From NCBI GenBank assembly GCA_008729055.1, contig SDUX01000090.1, positions 94,430 through 158,429 on the forward strand: DNA of 64,000 nucleotides. The letters are read 5' to 3'. Shown here piece by piece: positions 19,326 to 29,814 of this stretch; position 1 is the stretch's first letter; each line of letters starts with the position of its first letter. The position numbers and the translations under genes are program-made. The DNA is from Pyropia haitanensis (taxonomy: Eukaryota; Rhodophyta; Bangiophyceae; Bangiales; Bangiaceae). The notes under the pieces are model-generated. The model searched no databases. It was given only the letters and a program-made list of their open reading frames with translations, and was not told the DNA's origin.

Positions 19326-20044
19326 ACGGGCGGCACTGGGATTGAGCGGAGCGGATCAAGCCGGCGGGCACCTTGGCGGTCAGCGAGAGGCGTGCCGCCA
19401 CTGACGGCACGCCGGCGCGCTGGCTACACGGCGAGGCCGGCCAAGGACGGAAGCGAGGACCCGAGCTGAGGCTGTAGTGTGGTGTGGGTCTGCCCTGTAC
19501 GCGGGGCACCGAGGGAGGTGTGTGTGTGTGTGTGCGCGGGCGGGAAACCAAGGAGAAGGCTGGTGCGAGCAGCGCCGTATACGATTTCCCACATCGCGGC
19601 TGGACGGGGAGAGGGGCGTCCCTCCCCGCCAGCCCCGCCGCCACCGCAAGCACGCCACTACCGCCGTCCACGCCCTCCCCCCCCCAAAATGCCGCCACCA
19701 GGGCGACGGGAGCCGGCGCCGTGGCGAGGGTTGGGCCTTCGATGGGGGGCGCCGCGGCGGCGGCGGCGGCGACGGGCAAAAAAAACGCGTCGGCAGCGGG
19801 CAGCGGGGCAAAGTGATCCAGTAGGAAAAAAAAAAACCGGCGGCCAACTCCGGAAAAAAATAAAAGCATGGGACTGCTACACTACATACCGGACCCTACA
19901 AGCAACAACAAGCTACAACTACTACATGTCTAACAGGTATAGGCGCACACTGCTGGTACTAGAAAAAGCGGCTGGTGCAGGAAGAAACGTTACCAGACGC
20001 TAGTGCCCATCGTCGTCGTCGTTCTCCAAACAGTCCTGGTCCAC
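19326..20044. other. Gene-free stretch downstream of the SANT/NAM gene
   Basis: No supported ORF. Contains a (TG)n run at 19518-19534, A-tracts at ~19826 and ~19854, and AAATAAAAGC at 19857-19866 on the plus strand, which could act as a poly(A) signal for an unseen plus-strand transcript. It includes the 3' UTR of the gene on the minus strand. Confidence 0.4.
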
Positions 20045-22195
20045 TCACGGAGCAGCTGGGTCGTCGTCGTCACCATCAGCTTCAGCAGGAAGAAAGTCAA
20101 ACTCCATGTCAGCAACGTCGGCTTCTTCTTCTTCGTCCAGCTCACCAGCCAGCTCAGCGCTGTCAGCAGGTCCGTTGCGCCCTCCACCTCCTGAAGCACT
20201 GCGTTCAGCGCCGCGCGTGTTGGCCGGGGCGCGTCCGTTAGGAGGCGTAGTGAGGTCCACGCTTTGCGCGTCGGCGACAGCCTGCGCGTTCTTGGCCTTG
20301 GTGGCCATGGTATTGGCTCCACGTGCGCGATCTGCGGCAGAGCTAGCTCCACCGCTGCGGCTCCCAGCGTCTCTGGAGGTCATGCCATCGACAGCCGTAG
20401 ACGACGTAGGCGCGCCCTCAGTAGGCGTCGTCGTCCGCCCATGGATGACGTGCTGCGTCACCGCCCTGCCCAGGTTCACCATGCGCCGCATCATCATAGA
20501 GCGAAACTGCTTGCCTTCGTCTGTGTGCCGGTTCTCTGGTCGGTTAAAAAAGTCGATCGCCTCTCGACGACTCTCGATCTGGTATGCTGCGTCCGCCAGC
20601 TCTGCCTTCCTCGCCATAGACTGTGCGATGCTCCGCATAGCCTCGTCTGAGGCGGCGAGGGAGGCCTCTAGCGCATCCTCCTCCCCCCTGCTCGTTGGCT
20701 TCGCCGCCCGCTTGGCCGCCTTGCGCCCAACCGGCCGGGCTTGCAGAGAGTCGTTCTCCCTTCTCATGCGCTTCCGCTTCGGGGTTGTGCCATCTGCCGC
20801 CGTCACACAGTCGGACTCAACACCAGACTCCTCACAGTCGTCGTCCGTGTCGCTCAGAAACATCTTCTCCATCTCAGGGTTGGCCGACGCGCCGCTCCAC
20901 TTGTCCATAGTACGTAGAACTTGCCAGCAAGGCTGCCAATTCTCAGGCAATAGACGGGCGCGGCGGACGGGCGAGGCCTTGCCTTGCTCCTGCAGCACCT
21001 TCTCGTAGTCGATGTCCCTGCGCTCAGCCGCGTACGCACCCGTGGCTGTGTACAGGCACCGCGCGGCGCGCAACACGGACTCCTCGTTCATGTTGCCAGC
21101 TAGCTGCGTGCTTGCGACGTGATAAAAGTGTGCAAAGCGCTGGGTACACGGGGCAATGTTGCGTTGGAACTCGGTCTTGGCCGACGTCGGTGCGCGGTTG
21201 CTCCAGCGGCCGCTCAGGTCCGAAACAGACAGGTTGGGTGGCGTGCGACTGGCAAAAGCAAACCAGACCTTGGCCCAGAGAGTGTTGGCGGTCTGGCTCG
21301 TGCCATTGACAGCGTCGAGCGTGTGAAGCTTGTACGCCTCACACAGAGCCACTCGCTCGGGGGTAGTCCAAGCCCTCCCCTTCCCCTTACTACCCGTTCC
21401 ATTTCCAGCACCGCCCGTCCCAGCTCCAGCCGGCGCAGCAGCACGGCCGGACGCGGTCGCCGCAGGGCCAGCCGCCGCTCCCGCAGGGCGAGCCATGGCA
21501 GCAGAGTCGTCCACCACAGGTTCGTCCACCAACGCCACCGGTTCAGGCACCGCTCCCCGCTGCAAGGCAGCCGCACGGGCCGCGGCTCGAGCCTTCTCCA
21601 TACGCGCCTGATGCGCTGCGAGCGCCGTGCGTGCAGTATCACTTGGTGTTGAGTCCCGACTGGCGGCGGGCACCCGCTCTGCCGCTTCAGCTTCCCGCTC
21701 GTGGTCCACGCGCCTCCGCGCCGCAGCTCGCGCGGCGGTCTCGACCTGGTCGCAGTGCCGCATGAAGTCAGTGGGGTACCCTGCCAGCCCGTTGCGCTCG
21801 CCCTCGAGCCCGGTACGCTCGCTTGCAGCATCACGAACACCCCCGAGCGCACCTCCTTGACCACCCCGACGCGCACCCCCGCGCGCACTCCCGCGCGCGC
21901 CCCCACGCGCACCCCCACGGCCAACCCGACGCGGACCCCCACCGCGGTCAGGTGTGGATGTGCGACCAGCCGCGAGGGTCACAAGTGATGACCCCGGCGT
22001 GCTCAAGGTTGCGGGGGTGGTGGCGGTGGCGGCGGAGGCGGAGCTACCGAGCGCTCCGGCGGGGTTGGCGACGGCGGGGGCGGCGGGGGAGGAGGCAGGG
22101 GCGGGGGTGGAGCCACGGCTTGCATCGTTGGCGCTTGCAGCGGCGGCAGCTGCTGCCACCAGCTGGGCGGCGTAGGTCTCGGTCCGTGAAGCCAT
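20045..22195 (-). CDS. SANT/NAM-like Harbinger accessory protein
   Basis: 716 residues from the chosen ATG (MASRTETYAAQ). N-terminal 260 residues: Ala/Gly/Arg-rich with an RGGARGGARG run. Residues ~267-430 carry a trihelix/SANT domain: WTTPERVALCEAY, TLWAKVWFAF, LSGRWSNRAPTSAKTEFQRN. Next come an acidic patch (DTDDDCEESGVESD), a basic block (PKRKRMRRE, a likely nuclear localisation signal) and PVGRKAAKRAAK, the signature of the 'NAM-associated' C-terminus of Harbinger ORF1 proteins. A helical tail and a long acidic C-terminus finish it. Such proteins pair with a Harbinger transposase for DNA binding. The nearest plant-type transposase is at 13306-16308, 3.7 kb away and convergent, with the DUF819 gene between, so they may be parts of one element or relics of two. 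Confidence 0.75.
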   Translation of the reverse strand: MASRTETYAAQLVAAAAAAASANDASRGSTPAPASSPAAPAVANPAGALGSSASAATATTPATLSTPGSSLVTLAAGRTSTPDRGGGPRRVGRGGARGGARGSARGGARRGGQGGALGGVRDAASERTGLEGERNGLAGYPTDFMRHCDQVETAARAAARRRVDHEREAEAAERVPAASRDSTPSDTARTALAAHQARMEKARAAARAAALQRGAVPEPVALVDEPVVDDSAAMARPAGAAAGPAATASGRAAAPAGAGTGGAGNGTGSKGKGRAWTTPERVALCEAYKLHTLDAVNGTSQTANTLWAKVWFAFASRTPPNLSVSDLSGRWSNRAPTSAKTEFQRNIAPCTQRFAHFYHVASTQLAGNMNEESVLRAARCLYTATGAYAAERRDIDYEKVLQEQGKASPVRRARLLPENWQPCWQVLRTMDKWSGASANPEMEKMFLSDTDDDCEESGVESDCVTAADGTTPKRKRMRRENDSLQARPVGRKAAKRAAKPTSRGEEDALEASLAASDEAMRSIAQSMARKAELADAAYQIESRREAIDFFNRPENRHTDEGKQFRSMMMRRMVNLGRAVTQHVIHGRTTTPTEGAPTSSTAVDGMTSRDAGSRSGGASSAADRARGANTMATKAKNAQAVADAQSVDLTTPPNGRAPANTRGAERSASGGGGRNGPADSAELAGELDEEEEADVADMEFDFLPAEADGDDDDPAAP

Positions 22196-23313
22196 GCAGC
22201 TTGCTGCTGGGGCGGGGCCCCGCCTAGGAAGGGCAAAAGCTGCGTCGGTGGCAGGGGAGGAAGGCCAGAAAAGCCCGGCAGAAGGGCCCACTGGAAGCCT
22301 GTCGGCGCTGCCCCCGGGGGTACAGCTCGCACGCCAGCCAGAGTGTCCGCCCGGCCTTGTTGTTGGGCCGGTGTCGCCTCAGTAGTTGTAGGAGCAGGCG
22401 GGCGCAGTATCGGCGCGGGCGCGGGCGGGGGCGGGGGAGGTACAGCAGCTGTTGAGCTCGGCGGCGCCGGGGAGACGGGCGGCGGCGTGCGGGAGCGCAC
22501 AGCCACCTGTTCCACTGCTGGGTCCAAAGGGGGGTGCCGAGCGTGGGGTGCGGAAAACGTCCGGCTCAGTGGACGTCTTGCCGGGCTTACTGCCTGCTGC
22601 TGTGGCGGTGTCGGCTCCGTAACCCGTGAGACGGGCGACTCGGTCTTGCGGCGTCGCCTCGGTGGCGGCGATGGTGTCGATCCTCGTACCTCGCTGTGCG
22701 CGCCGCAGTGGCAGTTAGGCGCCCGGCGGCTGCGCCTCGACAGCGACACGTCCAGCCGCGCGTCCTCCAGCGCTCGAGTGGCTCGGCGGTACCGCCGCGT
22801 CTCGCGCTCCAGCTCGTTCAGATGGTGGGTCAGGATGGCTTCCCAGGAGGGTCGTGCCGCCGGTGGGGGCGTCCAGTTCCTTGGCCGTGCCGCCGGTGGG
22901 GGCGTCCAGTTTCTTGGCGGTCGGGGTGGTGGGGACGTCCAGTTCCTTGGCGGTGGGGGTGGTGGGGGCGCCCAGTTCCTTGGCGGCGGGAGTGGTGGGG
23001 GCGCCCAGGTCCTTGGCGGCGGCGGCGGCCCGTACCGCCGTGGGGGTGACAACGGCTGCGGCTGCCCGCGACTTCTTGGCGGAGAGCACCCTCTTTCCCC
23101 TGGGGGGGATGGCAGGGGAGGGACGCCCGGATTCGGGGGCCCCCCGTTGTGGTCTTGTCGGTAAGGGGGTAGAGGGCGGGGGGGCAGTGGTGGTGGAGTA
23201 ACAGGTCTAGCAGGGGTGTTCGCGGGCGCCACCCCGCGACATTCGCGTACGCGGTAGGTTGGGTAGCCGAGGCCGCGTTTCTGACCTGCTTCCCGCTCGG
23301 TCCGATCAGCCAT
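22003..23313 (-). CDS. Proline-rich hypothetical protein
   Basis: 436 residues from a clear ATG (MADRTEREAGQKRGLGYP). More than half is Pro. Residues ~85-155 are a tandem repeat of PPPRNW(T/A)PPP, about seven copies with a ~27-30-bp DNA period (22860-23030). A middle stretch is less biased (ILTHHLNELERETRRYRRATRALEDARLDVSLSRR) and looks coiled-coil. It overlaps the start of the SANT/NAM gene by ~190 bp in another frame. It may be the upstream exon or a separate ORF of the same transposon. No family recognised. Confidence 0.45.
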   Translation of the reverse strand: MADRTEREAGQKRGLGYPTYRVRECRGVAPANTPARPVTPPPLPPRPLPPYRQDHNGGPPNPGVPPLPSPPGERGCSPPRSRGQPQPLSPPRRYGPPPPPRTWAPPPLPPPRNWAPPPPPPPRNWTSPPPRPPRNWTPPPAARPRNWTPPPAARPSWEAILTHHLNELERETRRYRRATRALEDARLDVSLSRRSRRAPNCHCGAHSEVRGSTPSPPPRRRRKTESPVSRVTEPTPPQQQAVSPARRPLSRTFSAPHARHPPLDPAVEQVAVRSRTPPPVSPAPPSSTAAVPPPPPPAPAPILRPPAPTTTEATPAQQQGRADTLAGVRAVPPGAAPTGFQWALLPGFSGLPPLPPTQLLPFLGGAPPQQQAAWLHGPRPTPPSWWQQLPPLQAPTMQAVAPPPPLPPPPPPPPSPTPPERSVAPPPPPPPPPPQP

Positions 23314-23864
23314 GGTCGGCTAGTTAAAATGTGCGGCAGGGTGCCCCCTCACGCGCCCGTCTCGGACACACACGGGGAAAGTTGTCGCCCAGAAGCGTAG
23401 GCAGGCGCCACAGAAAAGGGCAACCAGCGCGTGCAGCTCTTGGGAACCACGGACTGGCGAGGGGATGGTGACGGGGGGGTCGTGAAAGCGGCAGGGAAAA
23501 GGCGAGCGCGCCGACACGATGGGGTGTGCGACGCGCGTGTGGATTGCCCGTTGGTCCTCTCGTTGGTGGACCGTGCCATGCACTATCCAGCCGCACGGCC
23601 TTTGTAAGGCGGGGCTACAGTACCTGGAGAGCCCCTATAGACGGCACGCGCGCGGTACGGTGCGGGCTGGGGAGAGCCTGCACGTGGCGCTCCGCGGACG
23701 CAGATTCGGGGTTGGGCTCGCCGCAGCCACCCAAGGGTGCGGGGCTCAATGTCTTTAATATCCTAGCGCGGGGGGTGTCGACCCGTGCGTTGGCGCCGGC
23801 AACCGGCGAGAGATAGGGGGCGGCCTCCCATCTGGGGAGGACTGCATCTCGTCCGTGAAAAAAC

Positions 23865-23908
23865 TGACGTGATTGGTCCGTGCGAACAAAAAAATGACGT
23901 GATTGGTC
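23865..23908 (-). promoter_or_regulatory. Duplicated CCAAT/CRE-like motif
   Basis: TGACGTGATTGGTC occurs at 23865-23878 and 23895-23908, exactly 30 bp apart. On the minus strand it reads GACCAATCACGTCA, a CCAAT box next to a CRE-like CACGTCA. It lies ~550 bp upstream of the proline-rich ORF on that strand. Confidence 0.45.
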
Positions 23909-25502
23909 GATCAACGTATCACCCTACCCCCGGGGGGCGCCCGGCTCGCTTTGATGCAAGGGGGATGGCAGCAAGGCGGCTGCAACAGAAAAGGACCACG
24001 GGGCCGCTCCAGTGAAGCAGTCAGCTGGGCCCCTCCACAAAAAAAGCGCCACGGAGCCTTGGTGTGGGAGCCTCTTTGCTTGGGTGTGTGTGTGCGGGAG
24101 CACAGGGGTGGGCCAAGTGGCGCTGGCGCAGTCGTGCACCTGTCTCATGTCCTCTCCACGGGTCACGTTCCAAAACGGAGCAGCCCCCAGCGATGATTCA
24201 ATGCGCCGAGCGAGGCCGCCGCGCCGTTTATTGGCCCCGGAGCGGGGAGGCGCGCTGGGGCCCAGGAGCGACCACCGCCGTCCACCGGGCCTACTCCCCT
24301 CTGATTGCGACGCAGGTGGATCCCACCCCATGGCACTCCGCCTAGCACACTGCGCCAGATTGTGGGCAGAGGGCTCATCCCGTCGGCGCTGTTGGGGATC
24401 AATGATCCCCGTCGTCTACAGCAGATTTTGTGCAGGCACCGGGCGGGGGTTGGCACACCCCCGCCCGAGAGGTGACTGATTTGCCAGGGGGCACGGCGGT
24501 GACGCGTCTGAGCATGGCGCAAAATGCGCCGCCTCAAGAATGCACAGATTCGCTCCTCTGTGCAGCCTCCGCGAATCCAACAAAAATGTTTGGTACGAAC
24601 GGCCCGAATAATCATATTAACGGGACCATATCAGCGCCCACAAGCAGCAAAACACCGATAACCTCTCCGACAGGTCTTTTAAGACACCGAATTGCCTCAG
24701 TTGACTGAGCAGACCAGGGCTACTTCATCAACTGTTCTGTCCGTCACGACCTTTTGAGCAACCACGAGAATGAGTGGCCCACAGCGACTGAGCTCCCGCA
24801 ATCTCACACGCACTGCTGCACCCCCACAAACTGCCAAAAACGGACCTGTCATGTGCAGTGGTGTACTCTGGCACAACGTTGGGCCCTCCAGCTGCCGTCG
24901 CCGTCGAACGTGTCTGGTCGAGGACCCTCGCGTGTGCGCGTTGCAACTCTCGTATGCGCTCAACTCGAAGCAAGATGCTTAACTTGACACTCATTCTGCG
25001 CTACTGGTCCGATAATCAGGTCGCGATGTGTGCTAATCGACCGACAAGTCACCGACGGACCCGCTCCGGGAGGGCTTTTGGGTGACTCTCAGTGGCTTTC
25101 TCCTTGCTTTCCGGTCACAACAGGACGCCCGCTCTGATTTTCGCCCGCGTCTCCCGCACCGCTCCTCGCGGCCTCCAGAGCCTCGCCGCGCCAGCTCCAA
25201 CACGAAACCGTCCTGGTTCGGAAAAGTAGCCCCGGTCTCGGCTGCAACTACATTGCGTTTTTGACGCCCTCCCGTCATGCCCGATAGTGTCGCGACCATC
25301 CGTGTAGTCCACCAATAAAAAGCGCCCACGTAAGCACACGTGGCATCCTTAAATGGTCATTTTAGACCGTTGGTCCCACATTGCAGGACGTGCCCTGAGT
25401 GCACCAAAGATGCTGCCCGTGGTCTGCGCTACCGTGTGCTGCCTGCGCTCCGCGGGCCCCCGAAGAGGGGCACGGGTGGCTGCCACAACGGGGCGGGGGC
25501 CA
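23909..25502. other. Gene-free stretch
   Basis: No ORF with convincing coding character and no RNA gene seen. Base composition falls toward 50-60% GC. Confidence 0.5.
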
Positions 25503-25549
25503 GCGCAGTGCGCATTGAACCGGGATCCGCTTCAGAGCCTCTTCAGGCC
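25503..25549 (+). repeat. Left arm of an imperfect inverted repeat
   Basis: GCGCAGTGC...GGATCC...CTCTTCAGGCC matches 27114-27161 in inverted orientation at roughly 80% over 47 bp. The two arms enclose ~1.6 kb with no gene, compatible with a decayed DNA transposon or MITE. Confidence 0.6.
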
Positions 25550-27113
25550 GGAAGGCGTTGAAGCAGCCTTGAATTTCCTTGAAGAGGTACCTCTTCAAAG
25601 CGCCGCGCGCACCGCGACACGGCCAAGTTAAGGTCCGATCTTCACACTTAGTGGCGTAGCCAATACAAAGAAGTACGATACTAAGGTCGAGCTAGGCGTG
25701 CGTTAAGGAGGGCCCCAGTACATTCCAACTCTTCTTAACTCTCCATGTCAGTCCCCATCGGCGCGAGAAACTCTGCCCGATTGCGGCCGACAAGAGGTTC
25801 CAACCCCCGGGTTGGAGGCGTCTGACGGAACCGAGCAAGGCGACACGGCCCCGGCCACAACCCTGGCCTGTCCCACGTGCTTCGGGCATCGCCAAGAGAG
25901 CGAGCGACACGATGTCCGTCACACGCGCACGGCCTATTCACCCGTGTCCTGTATGCCCCCCCCGCACTTCTCATCCCGTTCATTCCGGTGGCAAACGACC
26001 GCTTTCCGTTTTTGGGAAGCCACCCTCACCGCTGACGCCCTCCACTTCCCCGCGCATAGGGCGGAGTGAAAGATTGGGGGGGGGAGGGGGTTTGGCGAGA
26101 GAAAGGGGCGCCGCATGCAGGCATGGGGACCGGGAAGTTTGGCGGGGGGTGGGTGCGGGAAGAGGAGGACGCGCCAGGGGAGGAGGTGAGCGATGAGGGG
26201 CGTCCGTGACGGCCAGGAGGGGGTGTCTGGGAATGGAGGAGGCGTGGCCGGAAGGCATCGGGACGACGAGGGGGGGGGGGGGGGGGGGGTTGAAGCGGAA
26301 AATTCGCGGTCGCGCCAGGGGAGGAGGTGCGCCATGGGTAGGCGTTGGTGCTGGCAAGTGCGTGGCAGCTGAAGCAGTTGCCTACAATTTACGGAGCAGA
26401 TGCTCAGGTGTCCGTGAGGAGAAGGTTGGGGGGGGGGGGGGGAGGTGGGGGGGGGGGGGGCAGAGACGTAGGCGAGTGTGCACTGAAGCTGCACGCGACA
26501 CAGTCCTCGGCACGCTGGTGCCGGTTCAGGTGACTCCGCCGACCGAGCCAGCAGTGCATGCCGTAGCCAGACTGCTGCGGCATCAATGAACCCATCCAAC
26601 GTCGGGGAAGGAGCATCAGAGACTGCACGGTCGCGTACTTCGCTGTCCATTTGATGGAAGCAGTCCACAGAGACTCATCAAACAAGCGAGATACAGGGTG
26701 TATCACTCGAGATCAACTCCGTTGAGCTTCGCAAGTGCCCAGAATCAAGGGCATAAACCCGGACTGCTTCGGCACACGAGCGGTCGAAAACCGTGCCGAG
26801 TGACGTACTTGGGTTAAGAGAGGCGCGATCACGACCTCTTCAAGCGGAGAGCAGGACGCGACCCCCTTAATCGATCGGTTGAATTTTGCTTGAATTTCCT
26901 TGATAAAACGCCAAACTCTTCTCGGTGCAGGCTCTTTCTCACGTCTCTGTATAGCTCTGTCTCTGGCGCACCTTGTGGTACCTCGCACGTCCTCGTTCAC
27001 GTCCGCAAAGACGTTCATATCAAGGTTTATCAAGATCACTTCAAGGAATCGTGCCCTACGGTGCTTTCAGGAGGGGGTCTTCAAGCCTCCGGGCCCGATT
27101 TCCGCCCGGATCA
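25550..27113. other. Gene-free interior with long G-homopolymers
   Basis: G-runs of about 18-20 (26270-26289), 14 (26428-26441) and 13 (26447-26460). No gene supported. Confidence 0.5.
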
Positions 27114-27161
27114 GGCCTTGAAGAGGCTTTGAGGTGGATCCTGGTGCAAGGTGCACTGCGC
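27114..27161 (-). repeat. Right arm of the imperfect inverted repeat
   Basis: Read on the minus strand: GCGCAGTGC, then GGATCC and CTCTTCAAGGCC in the same order as the left arm. Related TTGAATTTCCTTGA words recur near 25570 and 26893 in the plus orientation. Confidence 0.6.
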
Positions 27162-27226
27162 AGGGCACGGGCGGACGCGGCGGCGGGGCGGGGGTATATA
27201 GAAAGACACGTCCCGTTTTGGATCAG

Positions 27227-27313
27227 GTATACACCCCCCACACGGGCTGAAATCGCAGATGGTGTATACCGCTCTCAGATGGTCTCAGAGGCGGTCGTGC
27301 CAGAGGTGTATAC
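27227..27313. repeat. GTATAC cluster (left)
   Basis: GTATAC at 27227, 27264 and 27308. A similar triple cluster lies at 32633-32702 in inverted context (AGTATACACC....CACGGG against GGTATACACC....CACGGG). Weak evidence for ends of a ~5.5-kb element. Confidence 0.35.
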
Positions 27314-27569
27314 CTGGTCCACGGCCTGGAAGTGACCCACCGTGAGCCACACATTTTCGAATTGGGCATGACCCGTGGGCCGGGGAGGCGTGACGCAGGC
27401 GGCCCCGACGGCCGTCGCGGCCTCTGCCCCGGCAATCCGTCTGACAGCTGGACAGCTGGGGGCCGGTGCACACAGGTCGGGATCCCGGAGGGCGGGTGCA
27501 CTCGGATTGTCCTCGGGCGGGCAATTAATTGTGGGCCGTCGGCATCCGCCGCCTCCGATGCTGGTGCGG

Positions 27570-27845
27570 CGTGCGACGTACCGCCACGGCCGCCGCCGCC
27601 GCCGCCACCGCCCCCGCGGCCGCCCGCCGGCGTCGCCGCCGACCCCGCCGCCCGCCGCCCCCGCCGCGGCCGTCGCCGCCCCCGCCGCCGCCCGAGACCG
27701 CCGCCGCCGCGGCCGCCACGGCTGCTGCGGCGGGCGGCCACGGCCTCCGCCGCCGCCGTCGCCGCCGCCCCCGCCGCGGCCGTCGCTGCCGCCGCCGCCG
27801 CCGCCACCGCCGCCGCCGCCCCCGCGGCCGCCCGCCCCCCGCCGC

Positions 27846-27879
<34 letters not shown>

Positions 27880-29025
27880 TGCCGCGGCGGGCGGCCGCGG
27901 CCGCCCGCCGCCACCGCCGCCGCCGCCCCCGCCGCCGCCGTCGCCGCCCCCGCCGCCGCCCGCGACCGCCGCCGCCGCGGCCGCCGCGGCTGCCGCGGCG
28001 GGCGGCCGCGGCCGCCCGCCACCGCCGCCGCCGTGGCCGCCGCCGCTGCCGCTGCCGCCGCCGCCGCCCGCCGCCACGGCCGCCGCCACCGCCGCCGCCG
28101 CCCCCGCGGCCGCCCGCGGCCGCCGCCGCCACCTCTGCCCCCCCCGCTGCGGGCTGCTGCCGCCCGGGCTGCCGCTGCCGCCGCCGCCGTTGCTGCCGGC
28201 CGCCGGCCGCCTGCCTGGTCGGCCGCGGGCCGCCTGCCGCCCAGGCTGCCGCCCCGGCCGCCGCCGCCGCGGCCGCCGCCGCCGCATCCGCCGGTTGGCT
28301 GCCGTCGCGGCTGACGCTGCCGCCACCGCCGCTGCCGCCGGTCGCCGCCCTGGCTGGGGGCGGCCGCCCCCGCCGGCCGGCTGCCGGTCCGTCCCCCGGC
28401 CGCCGCCGCAGCCGCCAGCTACCGCCGCCGGCATGCTGCCGTCGCTGGCGGGGTGCCGCCGCCGGCGGCCTGCCTGGCCGGCCGCCGGCCGCCTGCTGCC
28501 CGGGCTGCCGCCCCGGCCGCCGCCCCCGCCGCCGCCGCCCCCACCGGGTTGCTGCCGCCCGGCTGCCGCTGCCGCCGCCGCCTTTGCTGCCGGCAGCCGC
28601 CAGCAGGCTGCCGCCGCCAGCAGGCTGCCGCCGCGTGCCTTTTGCCGCCAATCGCGGGCTACCATTGTCGGCCAGCTGCCCGGCCGGCCGCTCGCCGGCT
28701 GCCGCCCCGGCCGCCGTCACCATCGCCGCCGCCCCTGCCGGTTGGCTAACGCTCCGGCTGCCGCTGCCGCCTTCGCTGTCGCTGCCGGCCGCCGCCGATC
28801 CGCCCGCCACGGCAGCGCCGGCCGCCGCCGTCGCCCTTCGCCACCGCTGCCCCCGCTGTCTCTGCCGCCACCGCTCGCCATCGCCGCAGCCGCGGCCCCC
28901 GCCGCCGCAGTGGCGGCTGGCGCCGTCGCCCCCGCCCTCGCCGCGGCGGCAATGGCTGTCGCCGCCGCCCCCTGCCGCCGCTGCCTCCGTGGCGGCAGCG
29001 GCCGCCGCCGTGCGGGGGGAGGGGT
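27570..29025. repeat. (GCC)n-dominated low-complexity tract
   Basis: About 1.45 kb of near-uninterrupted GCC/CCG triplets, densest at 27570-28130, then degenerating into GCTGCCG-type units. Long open frames on both strands (Pro/Arg/Ala or Gly/Ala) are by-products of missing A/T and I do not call genes here. Confidence 0.85.
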
Positions 29026-29814
29026 GACCGGCCACGCTGCTTGCACGCAGAGGTATTTGAGAAAACTCATATACCGCGAATATTCGATGTGGACACAAAA
29101 GTACACGCACCTCAGACTTAACACACATCACTCGGCCTGTTTGGCGAATCAAGTGTCTCGTACGTCTGTTCTGATAGGCTGTCACACTTTCTGAACTGCG
29201 ACTCTGTAGCAATCAATACTACTCATATTCTTGCTTGACATGAGAGTACCAACTTAGGAAAAACACCTATCCTGGTCAACGACTTGGACCTGGCAACTCC
29301 CAACTGCTGAAGCGCCGGCGCCCGACGCCCCCGTCCACCCCGCCTGGTCGCCCGCTTCTCCACTTCCTGGCCACCCAGCAGGCCAGGTGGATACATAAGC
29401 CTTATTCACTTGCTCTATCCAGTCTTGAGTGCGAGTCTGCCGATATCTGCGAGAGCACAGCCCCGAACGACCACATGGAGGGGCGCCATGTCTTCACCAT
29501 TCCCCCTGTGTTCCGTAGCTCAGCGGCGTCTGTGACGGTGAAACAGTGTTCAATATGGCTCTATGGACATCCTGACGTTTGTAAGCCTGCAGAACGCAAT
29601 CGTTTGTTCAGACAGTGCTAGAAAGTGCCTCCCGTCTGCTTCTTTGTCATCCGCTGTGCAGTATGGGCCTGAATATAGAGAGCATGAGAGCCATACCGTG
29701 GGAAGAGGTAGTCATATCTGGGTAAAATGATCACGCTGAATCTATTGGTGCACACATCTGGCGTCGTGCACCCGTACGGCCGACAGGAATGTCGAGAGGC
29801 TGGGTGGCAGAAGC
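29026..29814. other. Gene-free, lower-GC stretch
   Basis: GC content drops sharply after the GCC tract. No ORF and no RNA gene supported; an A-box-like TAGCTCAGCGG at ~29516 lacks a B box at tRNA spacing. Confidence 0.5.

Noticed and set aside
27223..29212. Several 480-645-residue open frames on both strands
   Set aside because: They translate a (GCC)n/(GGC)n tract into Pro/Arg/Ala or Gly/Ala runs in every frame; absence of stops follows from lack of A/T and there is no domain.
29505..29570. tRNA-like A box TAGCTCAGCGG
   Set aside because: The only B-box-like word (TGTTCAATATG) is about 30 nt away, too close for a tRNA, and no acceptor stem pairs.
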